In this document: in pieces, positions 55,012-62,024 of the stretch | Layout: each line of letters begins with the position of its first letter | How positions within the stretch are numbered: position 1 is the first letter of the stretch | Source: Fulvimonas sp. R45 | GTDB taxonomy: Bacteria > Pseudomonadota > Gammaproteobacteria > Xanthomonadales > Rhodanobacteraceae | Direction of reading: 5' to 3' | Length of the DNA: 64,000 nucleotides | NCBI RefSeq assembly: GCF_030504985.1 | Contig: NZ_JASERU010000001.1 | Location: forward strand, 248,001 to 312,000 | The notes under the pieces: generated by a model | Databases searched by the model: none | Told to the model about the DNA's origin: nothing | Seen by the model: only the letters and a program-made list of their open reading frames with translations | Position numbers and translations under genes: made by a program

Positions 55012-55018
55012 TCTCAAG

Positions 55019-55048
55019 TGGCGTGGCGGACCTTGGTCCGCCACGCCA
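55019..55048. terminator. Hairpin between convergent giant gene and GT9 gene
   Basis: Perfect 12-bp arms TGGCGTGGCGGA / TCCGCCACGCCA with a 6-nt CCTTGG loop, 8 bp after the giant gene stop. There is no T-run on either strand, so intrinsic termination is uncertain; it could protect the 3' end of the very long mRNA. The remaining 112 bp to the GT9 stop show nothing else. Confidence 0.55.
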
Positions 55049-55160
55049 TACACCATTGCAACGGGAATCTCAGCTTAAAAATGGCTCTCCGGCATGGCAC
55101 CCGCTTTCGGGGCGCGCCTAACCCGGTGCACGAAGGCCGCGCATCCGACCCAGCCGGAAA

Positions 55161-55988
55161 TCATCGCGCATAAGGCGCGCCTGCGTGCTTGATCCCAGCA
55201 AGCGTTTCGAGAACACGGTCCACCGAGATGGCACGCATGCACTCCCCAGGCAGATGCCTCGCGCTGTCGTAGGCACGGGTACGCGCCTGGCCGGCATGGA
55301 CGTCCACGCACAGCGTACGGTCCCGGTACGGTCCGTAGGTCAGGCTGCTGGTGGCGCCATAGAGACCGACGGCAGGGACGCCCAAGGCATCGGCCAGGTG
55401 AAGGTGGCCACTGTCCGGGCCCATGAGGGCCGTGGCGGCGGCCACCAGGGATGCCAGGTCCGCGATTCCCAGGTCCAGGTGCGCCGCGCCTTCCGGCGCC
55501 GGAAGACGGTCACGCCCCGGCATGCCGCAGACGAACACCTCGTACCGGCGCGACAGGAGATGCTCGACGACCGCGCCCCACCGCTCCCGCGGCCATTCCT
55601 TGTAGGCGGCGCCGGCATCGGGGCAAATGACCACGTACGGCCCGCCCGGCCGACGCGAAGGCAGGGCCAGCCTGAACTTGAGAAGGCCGCGGTCGCGCAC
55701 GCCGGCTGCCATGGCCATGGTATCGCGCACGTGCTCGCCATGCCGCGGACCACGGAACGGGCATGCATCCGGCCTCCACTGGGTTCCCTGGTCGCTGGCG
55801 GAAACATGCAACGGGCCATGGGCGAAAAGCGGAGCAAACGGCCGGTAGGCCACGAAATCGCCTGCCGCTCCTTCCGCGGCCATGGCGGCCATCACCGCGT
55901 AGGCGTGGATGCTGTCGCCCAGGCGCCGGGTGACGCGCAAGGCGCCGGAAGGTCGCCGCGGAGCGGCTCTACGTGCGGAGGAACGCAC
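55161..55988 (-). CDS. Glycosyltransferase family 9 (heptosyltransferase-like) protein
   Basis: 275 aa read leftward from GTG 55988. The frame stays open further upstream into the lipoprotein gene, so the start is uncertain. The N-terminal RRLGDSIHAYAVMAAMA resembles the GD-x-x-x-x-x-P loop of GT9 enzymes. The C-terminal half has VVICPDAGAAYKEWPRERWG, HLDLGIADLASLVAAATALM and GPDSGHLHLADALGVPAVGL, the GT9 donor-binding region. GT9 enzymes transfer heptose to LPS, and some relatives O-heptosylate surface adhesins. Sitting between a giant surface protein and its putative exporter, it may modify that protein; this is inference. It is 28 bp behind the lipoprotein gene, so the two probably share a transcript. 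Confidence 0.78.
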   Translation of the reverse strand: MRSSARRAAPRRPSGALRVTRRLGDSIHAYAVMAAMAAEGAAGDFVAYRPFAPLFAHGPLHVSASDQGTQWRPDACPFRGPRHGEHVRDTMAMAAGVRDRGLLKFRLALPSRRPGGPYVVICPDAGAAYKEWPRERWGAVVEHLLSRRYEVFVCGMPGRDRLPAPEGAAHLDLGIADLASLVAAATALMGPDSGHLHLADALGVPAVGLYGATSSLTYGPYRDRTLCVDVHAGQARTRAYDSARHLPGECMRAISVDRVLETLAGIKHAGAPYAR

Positions 55989-56016
55989 CGGTAAGCGACA
56001 CCGCCGCCATCCGCGC

Positions 56017-56331
56017 TCAGGAGACCGGGGGTACGATCGTGAGGCTGTGCAGCCCTTCGCGCTGGGCGTGGCCCGGCCCGAACTCGACCACCTTGCCGTC
56101 CTTCAGGATGACCGTGTAGTCGGTATGGCCCAGCGAGCGGCGCTTCCGGTGCCGTCCCAGGTAGGTGTAGACCTGATAGTCGTCGACGACCCGCATGGCA
56201 TCGGGCCGCCCCAGCGCCAGGAGCACGTCCGCGCGATCGCTGCCGGGCCCGAGATACGTGACTTTTTCGCCGGTAGTGCGGCAAGCCGAAAGCGCGACCG
56301 CAAGCAGGGCCGCCACCACGAGATACTTCAT
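56017..56331 (-). CDS. Small lipoprotein with BamE/SmpA-like features
   Basis: 104 aa. The ATG (56331) is preceded on its strand by an AAGGA ribosome-binding site. The signal peptide ends in a lipobox (ALLAVALSAC, Cys at ~17), so it is lipidated and exported. The mature part has the SmpA/OmlA pattern: GSDRADVLLALGRPDAMRVV followed by short beta strands (YQVYTYLGR; DYTVILKDGKVVEFG). BamE-type folds assist outer-membrane protein assembly. It is divergent from the export operon and upstream of the GT9 gene. Confidence 0.8.
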   Translation of the reverse strand: MKYLVVAALLAVALSACRTTGEKVTYLGPGSDRADVLLALGRPDAMRVVDDYQVYTYLGRHRKRRSLGHTDYTVILKDGKVVEFGPGHAQREGLHSLTIVPPVS

Positions 56332-56633
56332 TGTCCTTCCCCTGTTCCGTTCCGTGACCGGATTCCACCCGGACAGTGATCATAACGCATGCACTTGGCA
56401 TGGCGAAGCGCCGGATGCAAGAATCCATGGCGGGGGAACTGATCGGAGTTCTGACGACCCGGAGCCGTGCTTCTGCGTCTCCAGGTCGCCGCGTGTCGAT
56501 CAATGGATCGCGGTTCCCTTGTCCATCGCCAAGGGATCGAGGTTCGCAGCATGTCATGCCTTTCCGCGCAGCATCGGCCAATAGGCCGATCGCCCGCCAG
56601 TCTCGCCACTACCGCCCATCATCCGCGTCTACC
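56332..56633. promoter_or_regulatory. Divergent intergenic region between lipoprotein and export operon
   Basis: Contains the start signals of both transcripts: the lipoprotein ribosome-binding site at its left edge and, presumably, the promoter of the TolC-like operon. No convincing -35/-10 pair is visible. Its right ~80 bp may instead be coding if the TolC-like gene starts at ATG 56556. Confidence 0.35.
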
Positions 56634-58034
56634 GTGAAGGGCTGGTTCCGCGCAACGCTGCTCTGCCTGCTGGTGGCCGCCCACGCGCATGCCGCCACGG
56701 TGGACACACGGCCGACCAGCCTGGGCGAGGTTTTCGACGCCGCGCAGGAAGGCGAGCCGAACTACCGCGCGGTCAAGGCCAACCTGGCCGCCTCGCAGGC
56801 ACGCGAACGCCAGGCGTTCGGGGCCATGCTGCCGCAGATATCCCTCACCGCGAGCGCGAACGGCAACCGCCGCGCCTACAACACGCATGACGCCACGACG
56901 GACACTATGCATGACCGCTACCACAGCCACAGCGACCAGCTCAACCTGACCCAGCCGCTCTGGCGTCCCGCCGACGTGGCCTCGTGGCACGAGGCGGAGG
57001 ACAGCACGGCCCAGGCGCAGTACCAGCTGGCGGATGCCCAGCAGAAGCTGTACGCGAAGCTGGCGGTGGCGTGGTTCGACCTGATGGAGGCGCGCGACGA
57101 GATCGACTTCACCACGGCGCAGCGGAACGCACTGCAGGCGCAATGGAAGATCGCCCGCCGCGGCGCCGAGCTGGGCACCCAAAGCCCGCCGCAGGCAGCC
57201 GACGCCGAAGCCAAGTACCGCGAGGCGGCCGCGGATGAGGCATCCGCCGAACTCGACCGCGAAACCAAGCTTGCTGCCCTGGAGCAGCTCACCGGACCGG
57301 CCGACGGGCTGGTACAGCCCTACCTGCGCGACGATGCCAGGCTCCCCGACCTGGTCGGCAACGACGTGGACGCCTGGCTGAACCTAGTGGACACCCATTG
57401 CCCCAGCCTGCGCGCGGCGACCCAGGCCATCTCCGCCGCTGACGACGAAGTGCGCAAGCAGCGCGCGGGCGGCCACCCGACCCTGGACCTGGTCGCCAGC
57501 TACGGGAACAACGACCAGGCGGTCGGCAACTTCCCCGGGCAGGCCGGCTACGGCATACGCACGTTTACCGTAGGGTTGCAGCTGAACGTGCCGCTGTACA
57601 CCGGCGGCACCCAGTCGGCCAAGGTGGCCGAGGCGCTCGCGGCGCGCGACAAGGCGCTGGCCGAGCGCGATGCGGCGCGGCGGCAGGCGATCCTCGACAT
57701 CAGGACGGCCTTCCTGGAGTGGCAGTCCGGCCAGGCCAAGGCCAGGGCCGCGCTCATCGGCATGACCGCGGCCGGCGACGCGTGGCGGGCCGCCCGTCGC
57801 GGCGAGGCGCGCGGCCTGAAGACGCACGCGGACGTGCTCGCCGCCCGCCAGCAGTGGGCCGCCGCGCGCAGGGACATGCACAAGGGGCGCTACCAGCAGA
57901 TCACCGCCTACGTGAAATTGCGCACCACGCTCGGCGAACTCAGCAGCGACGACGTGGCCGAGCTCGACCGCCTGTTCGGCCCGTCCGACGATGCCTCATT
58001 GCAGGTGGCCGACGCGCGGAGCAAATCGCCATGA
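56634..58034 (+). CDS. TolC-like outer-membrane channel protein
   Basis: 466 aa from GTG 56634, chosen because a compact signal peptide starts there (KGWFRATLLCLLVAAHAHA, cleaved before ATVDT). ATG 56556 is an alternative adding 26 residues; neither has a clear ribosome-binding site. The mature protein is typical TolC/OEP: LGEVFDAAQEGEPNYRAVKA, GAMLPQISLTASANGNRR, a first long helix pair, LTQPLWRP and FTVGLQLNVPLYTGGTQSAK for the beta-strand entries, and RGLKTHADVLAARQQWAAAR near the end. It would form the outer-membrane exit duct. The stop overlaps the next start (ATGA), so it is coupled to the adaptor downstream. Confidence 0.9.
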   Translation: MKGWFRATLLCLLVAAHAHAATVDTRPTSLGEVFDAAQEGEPNYRAVKANLAASQARERQAFGAMLPQISLTASANGNRRAYNTHDATTDTMHDRYHSHSDQLNLTQPLWRPADVASWHEAEDSTAQAQYQLADAQQKLYAKLAVAWFDLMEARDEIDFTTAQRNALQAQWKIARRGAELGTQSPPQAADAEAKYREAAADEASAELDRETKLAALEQLTGPADGLVQPYLRDDARLPDLVGNDVDAWLNLVDTHCPSLRAATQAISAADDEVRKQRAGGHPTLDLVASYGNNDQAVGNFPGQAGYGIRTFTVGLQLNVPLYTGGTQSAKVAEALAARDKALAERDAARRQAILDIRTAFLEWQSGQAKARAALIGMTAAGDAWRAARRGEARGLKTHADVLAARQQWAAARRDMHKGRYQQITAYVKLRTTLGELSSDDVAELDRLFGPSDDASLQVADARSKSP

Positions 58035-59866
58035 ACACGCAGGCTCCGGTGCCCCAGGCGCGGGAAGCCCGGCCAGCCGGCGCGTGGGAGCGCTTCCTGG
58101 CGGCCGGCACGTCGGACACCTTCTGTTCGGCCTGGCTGGCGCTGCTGTGCGAGAAGTTCCCGGCCGTGCAGCAGGCTGCCGTGCTGGTCGAGGCGAGCGA
58201 CGGGCAGAGCTTCGTACCGATCGCGGTATGGCCTACGGCCAGCACGGACATGGGCCGCATGGGCGCGGCCGTGCAGCAGGCGCTCGGCGGACGCCGCATC
58301 GTCGTGCAGCCGGTACCCGAGCATGCCGGCCTGACCCACGTGGCCATGCCGCTGCGCTCGGGCGAGCGCCTCGTCGGTGCGGTCGCCCTGGAAGGAGCCT
58401 TCGACGAGGCCGCGAGGCCGGCGCTGCTGCGGGAACTGCACTGGGGCAGCGCCTGGCTCGCCAACATGTTCGGGCAGCGCGAGCTGGAAGCCGCGCAACA
58501 GGCCAGCGAACGCTCGCTGGGCGTACTGGAAACCATCGCCGTCGCGCTTCGCCACCCACACTTCCAGCAGGCCCTGTTCGAGCTCTGCAACACGCTGCGC
58601 CAGCGCTTCGGCTGCTCGCGCGTCGCCATCGGCCTGGTCCGCGATGCTCGCGCGCGCCTGGCCGCGCTGTCGGAAACGGCGACGTTCGAGAAGTCCTCGC
58701 CGATGGTGCGCGCCTACGCGGAAGCCATGGACGAAGCCTGCGACCTGGGCCAGGCCGTGCATACCCTGGCCGCCGGGGGGGGCGACAACTACCGGGCGCA
58801 CAACGCCCTGCTGCAGCGGGTCGGCGCCGGCGCGCTGATCTCCATTCCCGTCGACCACCAGGCACGGACCATCGCGGTACTGCTGCTGGAGCGCGAGGAC
58901 GCCGCGCCCTTCGACGACGCCGAGCGCCGCTGGCTGGAGACGTTCTCCAGCCTGTTCTCCCCCGTGGTCGCGCAGCGGCGCGATGCGGAGCGCCATTCCC
59001 TGCAACGGCTCGGCGACGAGATCCGGCGCGGCTGGGCCGCCGTGGTCGGGCCACGCTACCTGCTGTGGAAGGCCGGAGCCCTGCTCGCGGCGATCGCGGT
59101 CGCCCTGCTGGTCTGGCTGCCCGTGCCTTACCGGGTCTCCGCCAAGACGGTGACCGAGGGCGCGATCCAGCGCGTGGCGGCGGCGCCGTTCGAGGGCTAC
59201 CTGGCGGCCAGCTTCGCCCGCGCGGGCGACGTCGTGCGCAAGGGCCAGACGCTGGCCAGGCTGGACGACCACGACCTGCGGGTGGAGCAGGCCCGCTGGT
59301 CCAGCGAGCGCGACCAGTACCGGAACAAGCTGCGCGAGGCGATGGCTGGCCACGACCTCACCGCCATCCGCGTGGTCACCGCGCAGCTGGACGAGGCGCA
59401 GGCACAGCTAGACCTCACCGACGACAAGCTGGCGCACGCCAGCGTCACGGCCCCCTACGACGGCGTGGTGGTGACCGGCGACCTCAGCCAGCAGATCGGC
59501 ACGCCGGTGGAGGCCGGCAAGAAGCTGTTCGAGATCGCGCCGCTGCACAGTTACCGGATCATCCTGGAAGTGGACGAGCGCGATATCGGGCAGGTGCGCG
59601 TCGGCCAGTCCGGCGAACTGGTCATGAGCGGCCTGGCCGGCGATCCCATGCCCTTCACCGTCGCCAAGATCATGCCCGTGGCGACCACCCAGGACGGCAA
59701 GAACTTCTACCGCGTCGAGGCGCGCCTCAAGCACGACTCGTCGCTGCTGCTGCCCGGCATGGAGGGGGTCGGCAAGGTCTCGATCGGGAAGCGCACGCTC
59801 GGCTGGGTGCTGCTGCACAGGCTGTTCGACTGGCTGCGCGTCGCCCTGTGGCGCTGGAGCCCCTAG
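58031..59866 (+). CDS. GAF-TM-HlyD fusion adaptor
   Basis: 611 aa. The N-terminal ~340 residues are cytoplasmic, with a GAF-like domain at ~170-320 (LFELCNTLRQRFGCSRVAIG; GAGALISIPVDHQARTIAVL; FDDAERRWLETFSSLFSPVV) and a related but weaker segment at ~25-140. One membrane helix follows (AGALLAAIAVALLVWLPVP, about 348-366). The periplasmic part is an HlyD-type adaptor: first lipoyl half (APFEGYLAASFARAGDVVRK), a short helical hairpin, second half (SVTAPYDGVVVTGDLSQQIG) and a beta-barrel (LHSYRIILEVDERDIGQVRV). GAF domains bind small ligands, so adaptor assembly may be signal-gated. It overlaps the TolC-like gene by 4 bp and is followed 13 bp later by the M50 fusion. Confidence 0.85.
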   Translation: MNTQAPVPQAREARPAGAWERFLAAGTSDTFCSAWLALLCEKFPAVQQAAVLVEASDGQSFVPIAVWPTASTDMGRMGAAVQQALGGRRIVVQPVPEHAGLTHVAMPLRSGERLVGAVALEGAFDEAARPALLRELHWGSAWLANMFGQRELEAAQQASERSLGVLETIAVALRHPHFQQALFELCNTLRQRFGCSRVAIGLVRDARARLAALSETATFEKSSPMVRAYAEAMDEACDLGQAVHTLAAGGGDNYRAHNALLQRVGAGALISIPVDHQARTIAVLLLEREDAAPFDDAERRWLETFSSLFSPVVAQRRDAERHSLQRLGDEIRRGWAAVVGPRYLLWKAGALLAAIAVALLVWLPVPYRVSAKTVTEGAIQRVAAAPFEGYLAASFARAGDVVRKGQTLARLDDHDLRVEQARWSSERDQYRNKLREAMAGHDLTAIRVVTAQLDEAQAQLDLTDDKLAHASVTAPYDGVVVTGDLSQQIGTPVEAGKKLFEIAPLHSYRIILEVDERDIGQVRVGQSGELVMSGLAGDPMPFTVAKIMPVATTQDGKNFYRVEARLKHDSSLLLPGMEGVGKVSIGKRTLGWVLLHRLFDWLRVALWRWSP

Positions 59867-59879
59867 GCGGTGCCGGGCG

Positions 59880-62024
59880 ATGTCGCGTAACCCGTTCAGC
59901 CCGTCCTGGCACAGCGTCGCCGCACTGCGGCCGCGCCTGATGCCCTACGCCACAGTGCAGCGGGTAGTGTTCCGCGGCAAGCCCTGGTACGTGGTGCAGG
60001 ACCAGACCGGCGGGCGCGTCTACCGCTTCTCCGCCACCGCCTATGCGTTGATCGCGGGCATGGATGGCCGGCAGACCGTGCAGGCCTTGTGGGAGCGCGC
60101 CAACGCCTCGGAAGTGCGCGATGCCTGCACCCAGCCGGAAGTGGTCGACCTGCTGGTGCAGCTGCACGCGGCCGACCTGCTGCAGACCGACGCCCAGCCC
60201 GACTCGGCCGCCGCGCTGGACCACCACAAGAAGAAGCGCTCCGAGTTGCTGCGGCAATGGCTGCTCAATCCGATGAGCCTCAAGCTGCCGCTGTTCAATC
60301 CCGACCGCCTGCTCGACCGGCTGCTGCCCCTCGTGCGCTGGTGCTTCGGTCCGCTCGGCGCGGTGCTGTGGCTGGCCGCCGTGCTTCCGGCCATCGTGCT
60401 GGCCGCGCAGCACTGGCCGGAGCTGACCCGCAACCTGTCCGACCGCGTGCTGTCGTCGAGCAACCTGCTGGTGATGCTGGCGGTATATCCGGTGGTCAAG
60501 CTGCTGCACGAGCTCGGCCATGGCTTCGCCGCCAAGCGCTGGGGCGGCGCAGTGCGCGAGCTTGGCCTGATGTTCCTGATCTTCGCGCCGGTGCCCTACG
60601 TGGAGGCGTCCTCGTCGGCTTCCTTCCCGTCCAAGTACCGGCGCGCCCTGGTCGCCGCGGCGGGCATGATGGTTGAACTGCTGCTGGCCTCGCTGGCGCT
60701 GTACGTGTGGCTGCTCGCCCAGCCCGGCGTGGTGCGGGCGGTCGCCTTCAACGTCATGGTCATCGGCGGCGTCTCCACCCTGGTGGTGAACGGCAACCCG
60801 CTGCTGCGCTACGACGGCTACTACATCCTGGCCGACCTGATCGAGATGCCCAACCTGGCCCAGCGCGGCCAGGCATGGTGGACCTGGCTGCTGGACCGCT
60901 ACGCCTTCGGCGCCACCGACGCGGCCAGGCCCGACGAGATGCCCGGCGAGCGCAACTGGCTGATCCTCTACACGCCGCTGGCGTGGTGCTACCGCACCCT
61001 CGTCACCGTCTCGATCATTTTCCTGGTGGCAGGCAAGTTCTTCATTGTCGGTGTGCTGACGGCCGCGTGGAGCGCGGTCAGCCTGCTCGGCGTGCCGCTC
61101 TATCGCGGCTGGAAGCACTTGCATTCGTCGCCGACCCTGCATCGGCGACGCGCGCACGCCATGCGCCGCACGCTCGCCGCATTGGCCTGCGCGCTTCTGC
61201 TGCTGGGCCTGCTGCCGCTGCCGCTGCGCACGCGCGCCGAGGGTGTGGTGTGGCTGCCGGACCAAGCCATGCTGCGCGCGGGCGAGAACGGATTCTTCGT
61301 GCACTGGCTGGTCGAGCCCGGGCACGAGGTGGCGGCCGGCCAGCCGCTCTACACGCTGGCCAACCCGCAGTTGACCGCCGAGGTCGCGATCGATCGCGCC
61401 AAGCTGGCGCAGGCACAGGCGCATTTCGATGCCGACCGTTTTTCCGCCCCCGCCAAGGCCGCGGTGTCGTCGCGCCAGCTCGACGAGGCCAACGACATCC
61501 TGCGCCAGGCCGAGGCCCGGGTGACGCGGCTGACCGGTTATGCGCAAGGCGCCGGCCGGTTGATGGCCGCCACGCCGCAGGACATGCCGGGGCGCTATTA
61601 CAAGAAAGGCGAGCTGGTCGGCTACGTGCTGCGCGACGAGGAACTGCTCGTGCGCGTGATCGTGACGCAGGACGACGTCGATCTGGTGCACCAGCGGCTC
61701 CGCGGCGTCTCCCTGCGCCTGGCGGGCGCACCGGACCGGGCGTGGCCCTCCCGCGTGATACGCGAATTCCCCGGCGCGGTCGACGAGCTGCCGACGGCCG
61801 CGCTGGGCCTGAACGGCGGCGGCACCATCCCGACCACGCCCGGCGACCCCAAGGGCCTGAAGACGCTGCAGCGCGTCTTCGTCGTGGACATCGCCCTCCC
61901 CTCCCGCATCCGCCCCGCCTTCGGCGAGCGCGTCCAGGTGCGCTTCGACCACGGCAGCGAGACGCTGGCGCGGCAGGCGCTGCGGGCCCTGCGGCAGGTC
62001 TTCCTGAGCCACTTCGGTGTCTGA
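59880..62024 (+). CDS. PqqD-like / M50 site-2-protease-like / HlyD fusion membrane protein
   Basis: 714 aa. Residues ~15-105 resemble a PqqD/RRE winged helix (WYVVQDQTGGRVYRFSATAY; GMDGRQTVQALWERA). The middle (~150-420) is a polytopic M50 domain: HELGHGFAAKRWGG with HELGH at 210-214, and NPLLRYDGYY (from 306), where D312 would be the third zinc ligand. The last ~280 residues are an adaptor part with lipoyl-like halves (GFFVHWLVEPGHEVAAGQPL) and a barrel. Related M50-adaptor fusions are known near bacterial peptide exporters. The RRE-like part suggests recognition of a substrate leader; the giant protein's LEPR region is a candidate. The stop overlaps the SecA-like GTG start by 8 bp. Confidence 0.85.
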   Translation: MSRNPFSPSWHSVAALRPRLMPYATVQRVVFRGKPWYVVQDQTGGRVYRFSATAYALIAGMDGRQTVQALWERANASEVRDACTQPEVVDLLVQLHAADLLQTDAQPDSAAALDHHKKKRSELLRQWLLNPMSLKLPLFNPDRLLDRLLPLVRWCFGPLGAVLWLAAVLPAIVLAAQHWPELTRNLSDRVLSSSNLLVMLAVYPVVKLLHELGHGFAAKRWGGAVRELGLMFLIFAPVPYVEASSSASFPSKYRRALVAAAGMMVELLLASLALYVWLLAQPGVVRAVAFNVMVIGGVSTLVVNGNPLLRYDGYYILADLIEMPNLAQRGQAWWTWLLDRYAFGATDAARPDEMPGERNWLILYTPLAWCYRTLVTVSIIFLVAGKFFIVGVLTAAWSAVSLLGVPLYRGWKHLHSSPTLHRRRAHAMRRTLAALACALLLLGLLPLPLRTRAEGVVWLPDQAMLRAGENGFFVHWLVEPGHEVAAGQPLYTLANPQLTAEVAIDRAKLAQAQAHFDADRFSAPAKAAVSSRQLDEANDILRQAEARVTRLTGYAQGAGRLMAATPQDMPGRYYKKGELVGYVLRDEELLVRVIVTQDDVDLVHQRLRGVSLRLAGAPDRAWPSRVIREFPGAVDELPTAALGLNGGGTIPTTPGDPKGLKTLQRVFVVDIALPSRIRPAFGERVQVRFDHGSETLARQALRALRQVFLSHFGV

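Noticed and set aside
17860-55011. Classical RTX adhesin secreted by type I secretion
   Set aside because: No GGxGxDxxx nonapeptide runs found in the translation and no ABC exporter gene in the window.
17860-55011. CRISPR array or noncoding satellite as explanation of the repetitive DNA
   Set aside because: The repeats are in frame, diverged at protein level as domains, and lack short constant repeats with unique spacers.
56376-56633. Extended N-terminus of the TolC-like protein from ATG 56376
   Set aside because: Would put ~86 hydrophilic residues before the signal peptide; GTG 56634 or ATG 56556 fit better.
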